Shown piece by piece: positions 13,880 through 25,490 of a stretch of 64,000 nt of DNA. The stretch is from the NCBI GenBank assembly GCA_008360955.1, contig LUCM01009167.1, positions 271,280 through 335,279 of the forward strand, in the 5' to 3' direction. The position numbers and the translations under genes were made by a program. Each line of letters starts with the position of its first letter. The first letter of the stretch is position 1. The DNA is from Fasciolopsis buskii. Taxonomy: Eukaryota > Platyhelminthes > Trematoda > Plagiorchiida > Fasciolidae. The notes under the pieces were generated by a model. It did not search any database, was not told the origin of the DNA, and saw only the letters and a list, made by a program, of their open reading frames with translations.

Positions 13880-14560
13880 CCGCTGTCAAATGCATCTCGA
13901 CTCCAAAATGCCTGTTCCATTTCCACTGTGCATTAGCATGCACCCTCTGACCACAAAATTACCGGATCCATCTCCCATTCTTCGGTCTCAGGCGCATATT
14001 CATGCTTATGTGATTTGCACTCAAGAGTCGCGACTAAACCCACATGTTGTGGATGAGCTAGTGTTCACCGAAGATTTTGTTGCATACCGACAGGACAGGC
14101 AATCCAACGCTAGCAAAACCGAAGGCGGTGTGGTCACAAATTCCGTCTGGTCAAGTAATTCTGCACCAGTTTATTTACATTCATTGTCTGGTATTGGTTG
14201 TTTAGTCACTCAGTTATTCTCAACATAGGAGCACAATTATAACGAACCCGTAGGTAGCTCCCATTGGCAGACAAATTGATATTCCGTCTTTTTAGATTCT
14301 TTTCTATCTTTCTTGGTCCTGTCGCAAGACGATAATCAGCGTAAATAATTTTAAACCCCTCGAAACTTCCCCCTATTTTGTTTGATTTACCGATCTGTTT
14401 CCCCAACCAGAGTTGACTCTACTCTAGACAACATTACTAATAATCATCCCGAATTATTCGGTCTTAAAATACTTGCTCCAATTTTAACCACTGATCATTA
14501 TCCGTTGTTTTTGAAACTCAATATTCAGCCCTGAACAGATTTAAAATCTTCCGGGGCAGT
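13880..14560 (+). pseudogene. CR1-like LINE, endonuclease domain
   Basis: APE-type endonuclease of a CR1/Perere-like non-LTR retrotransposon, read through at least one frame change. From about 13980 one frame gives AYVICTQESRLNPHVVDELV, then FVAYRQDRQSNASKTEGGVV, then SSNSAPVYLHSLSG. This is the family order of the catalytic ..QE.W block, the R.DR....GGGV block and the following strand. After 14350 comes PTRVDSTLDNITNNHPELFG and then ILAPILTTDHYPLFL, the D-x-I/L...SDH-type C-terminal block. The key His is kept (DHYP), while frameshifts and stops separate the blocks. The element continues into RT at 14.9 kb. Inactive. Confidence 0.75.
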
Positions 14561-14989
14561 CGAACCAAATGAAAATACCAAAAAGCAATTTTTTTTCAAG
14601 AAGACGTTCTTCTTCTTCGAAGATCTCTTTTCCATGCAAGTTCGTGGTTTTATTTTTTTATCTCTAAATAATAAATTTAATGTTTTGTAGATGCTCAGTG
14701 CGATTCTTGATAATCGTAGTCCTCTAGAGATACACTTTTCTCTCTGACGGCCTTACTGGTTCAGTCAAACGGAAGGCGGTAAGAAGACGAAAGAAACAAA
14801 TCTATACACCACGGGATTCCCAAAAGGTCAGATATTTATCACTACTGGCGTTGGAAAAAAAATGCTCGAACGGCCAACTCCTGACCAGCTGTAACAGTCG
14901 ACACCTTTGGCAGAGAATTCAACTTTGTGGGTGCGGATGACGAAATCAGTCAGCTACATTGCAGACGCAGAAAGTATCAACGGAGCAGT

Positions 14990-16040
14990 TATTTGTTCAC
15001 TTAATGACTTAGCAGTTTCATGGTGTTCAGACGCCTTCGTTCAAACAAAATAACCAAAGGTATGGGTCCTGCTGGTACAATTTTACTTCTAAAGTACGGT
15101 GTAGCTTCACTCATGGATGCGCTTACTTCTCTTTCTAATAACTTCTTGTGCACAAATTCCATTCCCAACTATTGGAGACCAGTCACTATTGTGCCCACCC
15201 CCACACCCAGAAATTCCAGTACTTCAGGCAAACGTTTTCGTCCTATCGTCGTTAATCCCCGAGACCTTGAGCTAATGGAAATGTCAAACGATTTATTTTG
15301 GTGTGCCAGATAATCCCGTTCAATCTGCCTACAAACCAAACAAGTCCACTTTGGATGCTGTGATTTTTGCCACTTGTTATATCACCGAACCCTTGGATGC
15401 AACCATCAAATATGTCAGACGCACTTTCACAGATTCTTCCTTTACCTTCGAGTTTATTTCATGATCCCAACGTTTTCGCAAATTAGAGCAGTTTGGCTTT
15501 ACCGAGCTCCTGTCAGTATGAGTATCAGGTTACTTTGCCAACAGGACTCAGGGCCGAAAATAATCCACACCATTGGTAAATGATTCTGGAGTACTCCAGG
15601 GAACTGTCTTTTCTCCTTATTTATTTTCAACATACATTTGCAATCTAGATGCTAGTTCTTCTAATCAATTATTCATATACGCTGTTGACGTTGCCCTCTG
15701 GTAGTCCGTATCTGGAACTGAAGAATTTCTCAGCTTTCCCAACAACTTGCCTATCCTTCATGATTTTCCTCTTCGTTCTGGCTCAAATCTTAATAAGTGA
15801 AGTTGCGCATAGTGTTTGTCGAAATTTTCTCAGTCTGCTAACCAGATTAACTCATATTTCATCAACATGGAACAATTTGGTGGGCAGTTTCGATCAAGTA
15901 CTTGGGAATTACCATGAGTGTGAGATGGTTATCTCATACTACCAAATGTATCAAGAGACAGAAGACTACTACTTTACATAAAAAAACTGCGGCTTTTCCA
16001 AGTTGAACAAACCATTATCTCCCTGAATCCATAAATATAT
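14990..16040 (+). pseudogene. CR1-like LINE, reverse transcriptase domain (5' part of split element)
   Basis: RT blocks are spread over three frames: GPAGTILLLKYGVASL and NSIPNYWRPVTIVP, then KRFRPIVVNP (RT block with W..V.I.PIPK and FRPI in intact relatives), NPVQSAYKPNKSTLDAV, DSGVLQGTVFSPYLFS (the GV.QG...SP.LF block), and at 15678-15689 YAVD where an active enzyme has YADD. The second catalytic aspartate pair is therefore broken. The thumb region follows (INMEQFGGQ, YLGIT) up to a VEQTIIS stretch near 16020. The reading then stops at a short (AT)n at 16030-16047 and resumes at 17.69 kb, so the element is split by insertions. Confidence 0.8.
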
Positions 16041-16047
16041 ATATATT
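16030..16047. repeat. short (AT)n tract at LINE break point
   Basis: About 14 bases of alternating TA at the point where CR1-like coding similarity stops and foreign repeats begin. Confidence 0.8.
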
Positions 16048-16229
16048 TCAGAAACTTAAAACAAGTATGGTGTCAGTCGACCAAGTGAATAGAATGTTAC
16101 AGAAACTGAGGGGAAAAAAGGAGAGAGTGAGTAAAAATAGACCATAAAAGACCAATTATTTTGCTTTCCCCGTATACATTTTGTGATTTTCAGTTCTGTT
16201 TTTTGCGTTTGTTATAATCTTTAGTTCTA

Positions 16230-17060
16230 CAGACGGGCCACGCAGCATTCGCGCCGCTGACTTCGGTTCTGGGCCATTTCCCTCAGAGTATCCAAACCAC
16301 AGCAATCCTCATCTCTTGGACTCCAGCCAGGAAGACAGGAAGCCACAAACGAGGCTAAAGCCGAAGCCAAATTTATACCTCTATGCTAAGTCATAGACAC
16401 ATCGCTTCTTCCAGCCTCCTCCACCACGTCCAAAAAGAGCACAAAAATGTAGACGATAGGCAGGCATGCATAATACGTGTCCAGGCTACCGAAGGCGACA
16501 AGGATCAATTAGCTCGACCAAAAGACGATTGTCTACAGCCAACACACGTCGGCGCACCTCGTCATTGTTCATCCGATGTTCCCACCAGACACGAGCAATG
16601 TTTTGGAGATATCGGAGGTCGAAAACATAAAGTCGCCGGACATTCTCAACGTGAATTTTCTGAGCTGTCACAACAGTAAAGGCAAACACTACGAACTGCG
16701 GCACTGTACACTCATCCCTTGAGGGAATGCCGGATGTCATATTGAAGCCCCGAGTGGCGCAGGTTCACGGAAGCTGCTGCAGATTTCGGAATTCCCCGAA
16801 CCGCCAGGTGTAATCAGGCTACCTAGGTGCTTGAAGCTACTGACTATTTGTGGCCGAAAACCACAAAAGTTGAGTGTGGGTACAGGCTGCTACCAGTCTT
16901 GAACAAGTACTTGATGCTTTGAAGGTGCACAGGATATACTGTACCAAGAAACCACGAGAGTCAAGCGTTCCAATGCAAGTTGAATTGCCTGTGCATTGTC
17001 GTACAGCAAGGCGATATCACCAGCATACTCTAAATAAAAACCAAATTACCTGCGAGGAGT
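16230..17060 (-). pseudogene. RTE/SR2-like LINE 3' fragment (RT end and C-terminal domain)
   Basis: Minus-strand decayed copy of the RTE-like LINE that recurs in this window. Reading downwards: LEYAGDIALLYDNAQAIQ at about 17036-16980 (the YADD block, here YAGD, so one catalytic Asp is lost), then pieces of the YLGS.I.PGG block, then a longer open frame at 16740-16486 with VENVRRLYVFDLRYLQNIARVWW and NNDEVRRRVL. That is the conserved C-terminal block R.L..F...CLR.I.R..W....SN.EVRR.VLG. It ends near 16230 after SWSPRD-like remnants. It sits inside a plus-strand CR1-like element, so it is a younger insertion. Confidence 0.75.
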
Positions 17061-17157
17061 TCAATTCCACCGTTTAAAAGACCAGATGAACGTTCCGTAG
17101 AACATCGAAGACAGTTGAAAAGAAAGAGGGATATATAAGAGAATATGTTAACAATAA

Positions 17158-17385
17158 GCGATTGAATGCCTCCATGAAGTAATTCACTATGTGATATGAC
17201 CGGTCAACTGAGCATAAAGAAAGGATGGAAGCACTGTACAGCTGTTTCATCCTTGTTAGGAATGATGAGCAGTGCTGCATATGGACCGCGCCCGAACTGG
17301 GACGCGAACCCGACCAAGGACGAACGATTCTGAGTCGAACGTCTTAGCCATTACGTTACCGAGCAGACTCTGACCGGTTTGCCAT
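17158..17385 (-). repeat. tRNA-derived SINE, copy A
   Basis: Minus-strand copy of a SINE with three members in the window. Its head is tRNA-like: an A-box-like stretch ending in taatggctaag, an arm centred on ctcagaa, and a B-box-like ggttcgcgtcc about 50 bases later. The loop ctcagaa would put CAG in the anticodon place, suggesting tRNA-Leu ancestry (inference). The body carries a gatgaaacagctgtacag segment shared by all copies. This copy lacks about 50 bp of 5' sequence present in copy B and faces it head to head. Confidence 0.8.
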
Positions 17386-17625
17386 GCAAATCAGTCAAGG
17401 ATAGGTGCAACATCGTCATGTGATGAAGTTGAACAAACCGTTCAGAGCCTGTCCGGTAGCGTAATTGCTAAGGCGTTCGACTCAGAATCGTTCGTCCTTG
17501 GTCGGGTTCGCGTCCCAGTTCGGGCGCGGTCCATATGCAGCACTGCTCATCATTCCTAACAAGGATGAAACAGCTGTACAGTGCTTCCATGGTTTCTTCA
17601 TGGTGAGTTGAGCGATGATATCCAT
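17386..17625 (+). repeat. tRNA-derived SINE, copy B
   Basis: Plus-strand copy starting near caaatcagtcaaggatagg, a start shared with copy C at 35911. It has the A-box-like tagcgtaattgctaagg, loop ctcagaa, B-box-like ggttcgcgtcc and the common body to gtgcttccat. It abuts copy A in inverted orientation. The similar arms (about 17158-17381 and 17434-17625) are separated by about 55 bp and could fold into a long hairpin. Confidence 0.8.
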
Positions 17626-17685
17626 GGTGGATTATTTCATAATTTCCTTGGTGTATTATACTAGAGACGACGAAAGTTGACAAAA

Positions 17686-17950
17686 GCTAGCATATTTATT
17701 TACCAATATTCTTCCCGCTCTTCTCTATTGTTTGCCTGTCATTTCTGGTGGTTTATCGATGAAAGACTTCAGAATCACGCTCTATGCAACCAGCTTTCTG
17801 AATGCGGTTCTCATGGTAGCACACATTCTACCATCCGCTCCCTGCTCTCCCGCATATGTACGCAAGGGTACTCCATTGTTCCATACACAGTCCGAATTCG
17901 CACCAATCGGGCGCAGACTGTGATCGGCGTTTTACACAATCTCTGATAAA
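17686..17950 (+). pseudogene. CR1-like LINE, C-terminal tail (3' part of split element)
   Basis: From about 17690 the plus strand reads YLFTNILPALLYCLPVISGG then LSMKDF, the post-RT block of CR1/Perere-like LINEs (...LP..LYCSP...GGL...). After a frame change, 17780-17946 reads NHALCNQLSE, RSLLSRICTQGYSIVPYTVR and NRAQTVIG, the family tail HPL...L......R.....L..AR...Y..S..PY..R. It resumes exactly where the RT at 16.04 kb breaks off, so both halves are one element interrupted by about 1.65 kb of other repeats. Confidence 0.75.
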
Positions 17951-20900
17951 TTTATATTTGTTTTCTCCAGGTTTTTGTCCTCCGAATTTCCATGAGGTGA
18001 AGAACGCGTCCATTTTGATTGAAAAAGGGGCACTTGTTTACCCAAAAGTCTATGAAAATATGATGGAATACAATACATTATTGAGCGTCCATAAATCACC
18101 GTGCTAGAATGAACGCCCGACTTTCCATGCAATAGGTGATCCTCTAGTTTAGTCTTTAAAGTGGGAAACCAGGATCGTCATGGTGCTAGCAACCATTTCT
18201 CGTAAGCTTAAACGAGGACTTCCACAACACCTCGATGATTCAGATGGGGTTAAAATAGCTCAACCCAAGGACCAGCAGGCAAATCTTCAAAAAATTAATG
18301 TTCACTCATTATCATTGAGCGGTCATGCCATATTTATCCATCTTACTGACTGATGAAATTTTAATTAGTAATATACCCCTCCCTTTCTTCACTCTCACCC
18401 CTACTCTAGTTCATTTTCCAAGGCAGATTTCCTTCCTCATCGAGTTATCGAATTTTCGTGAGTAGGTTGTGAACCGTCGTTAACATGACCTCAAACGACC
18501 TTGTGTGTTCGAGTTTCTAGAAGTACATACTGATTTGTCGAGACAAAATCGAAAATACCTCTTTTGGCTAACCATGATATTGCTTTAGCCACATTGTCTA
18601 GATATCAAATTGTGGTCATCCCGCGGCGGGTGATTTGTTGACCTGAACATCATTGAAGCCGATCTGTTGAACCATATCGAACTGTGGTGTACTTTAAACA
18701 AACAAGAGAAAATCAATGATGCCGAGGTTGATCTCCCCCAGAGTGGAGATTAAATTCCCCGGGGACAGAATTTAAGTGCATCATTTGACTTTTTCATAAA
18801 ATCTTGTTTTGCGAACGTGAGGGGTCAGGAAATAAACACAATCAATTAGGACAAATTGATCCAGCCCACTGTCAATTGCATCCACACACCGAGAAGAATG
18901 AACGAAATGCACAAATCTCAGAAAACTTGTCTGCATTCTGCCCTGTCTAACTGGATAAAGGGACAGTAAATTTAAGACTGGATATTAACAACGAAATTGT
19001 TTGTCAATAAACGCTAGAATGCTATCACTTTGATTCTGATTATCTTATAGGTACGAGTTGAAGATTTTAATATCTGATAAAAAAGACTCCCATTACTCAA
19101 GGTCTTGCAAAGACCGCAGAAATATTTTCATAAATGCTAAATTAAGTTAACAGCTATGTCACTGCAGCCATTAGTCGATAAAATGACCGGACGAGCCTAC
19201 CGAGAAGTGTTGGATCGGCATTTGCATCAACATCCTTTGAGCCGATTTGCGGATCCCCAAAAATCAAACCGGGGTTCATTAGTTAATTGAAAATAGCACG
19301 AAGCGAGCTTCATCTAGCATATACTATTGGGTGCGCTTACGGCCTCACCGAAGTTAGAGGACTCTTAGATCTTCTCCGTTCACGTTTAGTACTCCATCGA
19401 GTGGTCCACTATCACTGCCATAATCTTGTGATACTGATCTTCAGCTTGTTGTTTCGCAACTGTCTGTCTTTTCAAACTCCGTAAGAAAAGCCATCTCAAA
19501 TGTCATTGGACTGATATTCACAATATACTCACTGGAGAGCAGACTTTCGTCAGTTGGTCAATTAATCACTACAGAAAATGAGGGATAATTACACTCTGCA
19601 ATTTAACCTAATTCCAACTAACGTTGGGTCAGAAAAATGGAACACGACATTTTACTGTACAAATCTTTGCCGAATAATGAAAACCTATACCATCCTATGC
19701 GATACAGTCAGGATATATCGAGTGAACCAATTAATTGAACACTGTACAACATGCAACGCATGAAACGCATGGGTTCGGAGAGTAACCACTACAAGTGTTG
19801 GTGTCTGTGTGTATGTGCGCAAACCTGTTTCCGTAAGGATGTTGCACTTCGGGATTCGGTGTTACTTATGTTCAAGTTTCAGTGTATGTTAAACTTAGAG
19901 TAAAAATGAGTGAGTGTTACGGGATAAGTACTGAAGATCGTGGTGTGGATGGCATCCAGATCGGTCCACGGCACCGAATCAGACGGCTCGTCTGCTTCAA
20001 AAATACATATCAAACCAGAATGGAAAAGTAGACTGATTTGCAAGGGCGCGATTCCACTGTAAGCATAGGTTGGTCTACATTTCAAGTTGACAAACCATGG
20101 GACCCAATTTTTCACTTAAAATCTTTGAACATTTCGGATATGGCTGTGTCGGTGGAGAAAAAGCTACCAATTAAGGTTAGACTATTTCTGAGTTATCACA
20201 CATAAACTGGAACGCAGAAGGCTTCAGTTTGATTGCAATATATTCATTTCTAACCTAAATTCCTAATCTAAAATGGAAATAGTGGCATAAAAGCTTAAGC
20301 ATTATAAGAGAATAAGATAACATTTTAATTAGCTAGGCAATGAAAGTTTTATTTCAACTGAATGTAAACCTTTAGTTGTAGGTAAATCACGAAACTTTTT
20401 TAAACCTCTACCACCGAAAGCTCACAAGCGGAGATTAACGCATGCAAATCTCCCTGTTCACCTTCCAAAAATCCATTTGGAGACTTCCTGTTGATACTTA
20501 AATAAACCGTAGTCAGATAGCAAGGCGGTTCTCATTCGTGACAAGTAGGTCATACCCGGCAGCTGTCTGAGGTTCTGTCATGTTGGTTTCATAGTGTTCG
20601 ATATACACGCACATACTCAGCTTACGTATGCATCTGTTTTCACCAATTTCCCAGAACATCCGATAATCTTGAAGGTGTAATCCTATGAAAGAGCACAATG
20701 ATTAATCTCCTCATAGTTGCAGAACTAACTTGAAGATAGAATCATCCTACGGACCAATATATGCAAGGGCAAAGAAGCATGAGGAAATCACACTGTCCAA
20801 AGATCAAAGAAGACGCATTGGGCTCGCATTTCCCAATGAAGCAAAATGAAGAATTAGGGTAGTTAAGCGAGATGAGAGGTTGAATCAAGTAAAGCATCCC

Positions 20901-23121
20901 AAGTTCCATGTAGTGCAGTAGCCCAAAACTACTGTATGAAAACCAGGTTTTAGTTTAGGACAGCAACAATGCACCCCGATCAATAATTGGTGGGCTTGCT
21001 AATGGCTACTTTCGGTTGCTTCCAGTAATATTTCCGACAAAATAGGAAATAATGATAGCATTCAGTTACCAGACTGAGCCTTGGAATGTTTCTGGCTTAG
21101 GCTGTTTCGCACGATATCAAAAGCATCTTGAAAGTTTGCATGCGTTGACACTATGAAGGTGATACACAGCAGCATAGGTAGATGTAGTTTGGTGAATCTT
21201 TCAGCTGCCGAATCCATAGGACTCGATTTCCTTTTCCATAAACTTTGCACGATAAGATCAATAAATGACTCGTTTAAAAACACATTTGAAAAGGACACAT
21301 TTCAGGTTGTTGAACCCAACCAGGGCCAAAGCGGATATTTTGGTTTATCTGCTTTCATTCTGCTATGATTTTGATTAAACGAAAAGTAAGCCAAACGAGG
21401 GAACCTTATGGACTGGAAGAATTGCCAGATTGCTAAAATAAAGAAGCATCATAATAACATAACGCGGGGCATTGCGAATCACTAAGTGCCAGGTCAGAAC
21501 ATGCAATTTCACAGCATACAATGTGCAAACCGTTCCGAGTCTTCCAGTAGCATGACATCAATGGACAGTGCAGATAGTCACCACGATCAAACAAAAAAAC
21601 ACTTCTCCTCAAGAACGACGAGTGTTTTTAGGAACTTGCATTATATAGGTTTGTTTTTTCCTGCACCCAACAAAGATAGCATATAAATTACAGCAAATGT
21701 GCCACTTTTATCCCGATTTAAGAAAATCGCTTCCATTTTCGTTTATCGCTGGAAAAATCCGACATGCAGCTGTTCACTTTCGTCCCGATAACGGCCTATC
21801 TAGATAAGAGTCACTGGTATTTTTTTTCGATAACCTACGTGTGGTTGTTATTTATATTACAATTCGGGTAGAAAGATTATGATAAATTAGGACAATTTTT
21901 GCGCAAAATGTAAAGCACGCGACAAGAGGTCGGTGAACGCAGTTGTTGTTGACCTCCAGCCGTTCGCATTCAGTGGTTTATTCGTCGTTTCAAAGAAGAA
22001 CCTATCCATGTTTATAATCGTTTAACTTGCCGTTTTCGGTTTATTCAAAATATTTGCTTTGGATTTTCTTACTAGGTCGCATATTATTCACGGAAAAATT
22101 GACTGACAACTTTGGACATTCTGACATGAAGTTAACCGGAACAAATTTCTCCGGCTGCTTTTTGTGTCGTGTTCGGCGTTGGTAGAAGTGATAGTTTGGC
22201 ATTTGAGCGCAAGTTAAATAAATGAACATTTTGGATGTCCCAGTACATCGCGGAGATCGACGTGGCGGTTGGTATGCTAGCAGATTCAAATCATCGCAAT
22301 GTCAATGAGTAGCAAACTATGCAATATTAAAAGTAGAATGGGAAATCCAGAGGTGTGAAATGGTACTCCTTCACATTTCTCCTGTCAACAACTGTCACAA
22401 TTCTGTGTACCGGTTTGTTTTACATCTAAACTTTGGTTAAGTGGGAAGAGAAGCTACGATGAGGAGTGGAGAGCAAAACAACATAAACTAGAAGAGGAAG
22501 AAAAATCTGAATGTATCAGGAAGCTACAGGCCAAAGTATTTGCAACGCATTACGAAATGAGCAAAATATAGAGGGTGCAAACATGTGTATAGTTTGGAGA
22601 ATCTTTAAGGACGTCAAGCCTTCTGTTGGACCACTGAAACAGGAATCACAAATTGAAAGTTAGAAATTATCAGCTTAGAATGAAATGAAAATATCGTAAA
22701 CTGAACCTAGCTCATGGTGAATTTCTCTGACGTTCATTCACCGCACATGCGACGTTTCGCTGACACTAACAAAATTTTGAATTTCTTTTTTCTTGTCACA
22801 GCGAATGATCAGTTTTTACAAAAAACTAATTTTGCAGAGCCCAGTGGACAAGCGAGATGTGTTGGAGCCAGATGAAGAAGAAAGGAGTGCACTAGTATAA
22901 GGCTGGTTGGACAGGAGAGTAGTGGTTATACATATCTGACGATTGGCAATAACCGCCGAACCGGTCGTATGCTTTCGGACACATTTAGTTCACCCATCTG
23001 CATGAGAAACATGCTAGTGATAAGAAAAACCAACACTTTCGGGCCTTGTGTCCCCGTTCTGAAGGTTAGCCTTGTCTGACCGACGAAAATCCTCCGACGA
23101 ATCACCATGTGATTCTTAAAT
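17951..23121. other. unrecognised intergenic DNA
   Basis: No gene or domain recognised. 17951-18110 is probably LINE 3' flank. Frames are short and stop-dense. A 17-base string (gtagaatgggaaatcca, 22333-22349) is shared with the inverted-repeat element at 39684. Confidence 0.55.
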
Positions 23122-24256
23122 GGACTTATCATCCATTCATGATCCTACCGATTCAAATGAAATGTTAGTGAGAAGAAGGGGAATAGTTTGAAGTCACCGT
23201 AGACTTGAACATTATTTAGACGGTAGGTGGTGCTACAAAGCTGGAAGAACGAATAAGGTGTATCGATCGCGAGCTTCCGGCTGGCCATAGTAACCTTTTC
23301 GAATGTTGCAGTATGAACGGACTGAAGAAAATGATGGGAATGTAGGTATATCAACAATGTGCATCTGTAGCGAACTGTTTGTCCATCCACATCGGAATTC
23401 TTCTTGATTGGGGGCGAGACGCGGCAACCTTTCTTTTTATTTTTTTATTATCTCGTCTTGACTTTTGTCATGGTTTATAAGTGGAAAATAATACGTCATT
23501 CATTTCAAGAACGAATTTTTACACGCAAGAATAGTGGGTTTTGGACACGGTTCGACAGCACCGTCGGCAGGCAATGCTTCGTTCGTCGGGAAATGTCAGT
23601 CGCATAAGAGGCACAGTCGAATTACTTAAACCTTTGGCCATCAACCTGTGGTGCAGCATTTTATGACATTACAACCGTTAGCTGTGTGGCATGCGATAGC
23701 AACATCTACTCTGAAAACTCTTTTTGTAAAAACTAAACTTGTCAACTTATGTGGACCTCAAAAGAATCAAAAACATTTTGATGTGCTTGCTTTTGTGATT
23801 AAAATGGTCCGGGCTTGTGCGTCGAGGCAAGAAGACTGCGATTGGCGCTGAAGATATGAGGACAGGAATTCCCGATCTTGGCAGAGGCTGAAGGAATGTA
23901 CAGGATGGACCAGGACAACCGAAATAACCTGAAACTGGAGGAAAATGAAACCTCTTGATCTTCCAATCCAGCGTAAACAGGCGGCCCGTAGATCAAAGCT
24001 AAAGGCTTGCAGATAAAGGTTGGAGGACTGCGGGTCGAAGCTAAGGGACTACGAGCGAAGGCTAAAGAAATCCAGATCGAAAGGTAGAAAATGTGGCTTT
24101 CAACTGAAAAAGTGTAGGTTTTCATTTAAACCAGATGAGCAGGTTATAGATGTGCCAGATGCGTCTGATCAACTTTAGCGAAGTTATGGGAAATAACACC
24201 GAGAACCTGAAACAGGAGGTAAGAACCGATCACTCCACAGCTGACAGGTGCTCCGA

Positions 24257-24308
<52 letters not shown>
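23122..24308 (+). repeat. tandem duplication, copy 1
   Basis: The first of two copies at an offset of exactly 1188 bp. It runs from ggacttatcatcc to a (TA)n tract. Every position compared by eye is identical, and all open frames in the two copies are identical in length and translation. Contents: no recognised gene. The open frame at 23799-24125 (minus, 108 codons) coincides with a G/A-rich, repeat-like plus strand (gatcgaaagg-type motifs). Confidence 0.9.
24261..24308. repeat. (TA)n microsatellite ending at an N
   Basis: 48 bases of pure TA followed by the only ambiguous base (N at 24309) seen in the window. It closes duplication copy 1. Confidence 0.95.
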
Positions 24309-24309
24309 N
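24309..24309. other. single N: assembly join
   Basis: A lone N sits precisely between a (TA)n run and the start of the second duplicate. This is what a gap-closing or scaffold join across a collapsed microsatellite leaves behind. Confidence 0.85.
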
Positions 24310-25444
24310 GGACTTATCATCCATTCATGATCCTACCGATTCAAATGAAATGTTAGTGAGAAGAAGGGGAATAGTTTGAAGTCACCGTAGACTTGAACAT
24401 TATTTAGACGGTAGGTGGTGCTACAAAGCTGGAAGAACGAATAAGGTGTATCGATCGCGAGCTTCCGGCTGGCCATAGTAACCTTTTCGAATGTTGCAGT
24501 ATGAACGGACTGAAGAAAATGATGGGAATGTAGGTATATCAACAATGTGCATCTGTAGCGAACTGTTTGTCCATCCACATCGGAATTCTTCTTGATTGGG
24601 GGCGAGACGCGGCAACCTTTCTTTTTATTTTTTTATTATCTCGTCTTGACTTTTGTCATGGTTTATAAGTGGAAAATAATACGTCATTCATTTCAAGAAC
24701 GAATTTTTACACGCAAGAATAGTGGGTTTTGGACACGGTTCGACAGCACCGTCGGCAGGCAATGCTTCGTTCGTCGGGAAATGTCAGTCGCATAAGAGGC
24801 ACAGTCGAATTACTTAAACCTTTGGCCATCAACCTGTGGTGCAGCATTTTATGACATTACAACCGTTAGCTGTGTGGCATGCGATAGCAACATCTACTCT
24901 GAAAACTCTTTTTGTAAAAACTAAACTTGTCAACTTATGTGGACCTCAAAAGAATCAAAAACATTTTGATGTGCTTGCTTTTGTGATTAAAATGGTCCGG
25001 GCTTGTGCGTCGAGGCAAGAAGACTGCGATTGGCGCTGAAGATATGAGGACAGGAATTCCCGATCTTGGCAGAGGCTGAAGGAATGTACAGGATGGACCA
25101 GGACAACCGAAATAACCTGAAACTGGAGGAAAATGAAACCTCTTGATCTTCCAATCCAGCGTAAACAGGCGGCCCGTAGATCAAAGCTAAAGGCTTGCAG
25201 ATAAAGGTTGGAGGACTGCGGGTCGAAGCTAAGGGACTACGAGCGAAGGCTAAAGAAATCCAGATCGAAAGGTAGAAAATGTGGCTTTCAACTGAAAAAG
25301 TGTAGGTTTTCATTTAAACCAGATGAGCAGGTTATAGATGTGCCAGATGCGTCTGATCAACTTTAGCGAAGTTATGGGAAATAACACCGAGAACCTGAAA
25401 CAGGAGGTAAGAACCGATCACTCCACAGCTGACAGGTGCTCCGA

Positions 25445-25487
<43 letters not shown>
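24310..25487 (+). repeat. tandem duplication, copy 2
   Basis: Second copy, beginning at the base after the N and ending in its own (TA)n at 25449-25487, which is 9 bases shorter than the first. No substitution or indel was noticed over the 1139 bp before the TA tract. The lack of divergence, against heavy decay of every other repeat nearby, argues for a very recent event or an assembly duplicate. Confidence 0.9.
25449..25487. repeat. (TA)n microsatellite
   Basis: 39 bases of TA closing duplication copy 2. Unique sequence follows (gcctcaaactg). Confidence 0.95.

Positions 25488-25490
<3 letters not shown>

Noticed and set aside
16383..16679. Plus-strand open frame of 98 codons
   Set aside because: It is the shadow of the minus-strand RTE C-terminal domain, whose conserved blocks are read on the other strand.
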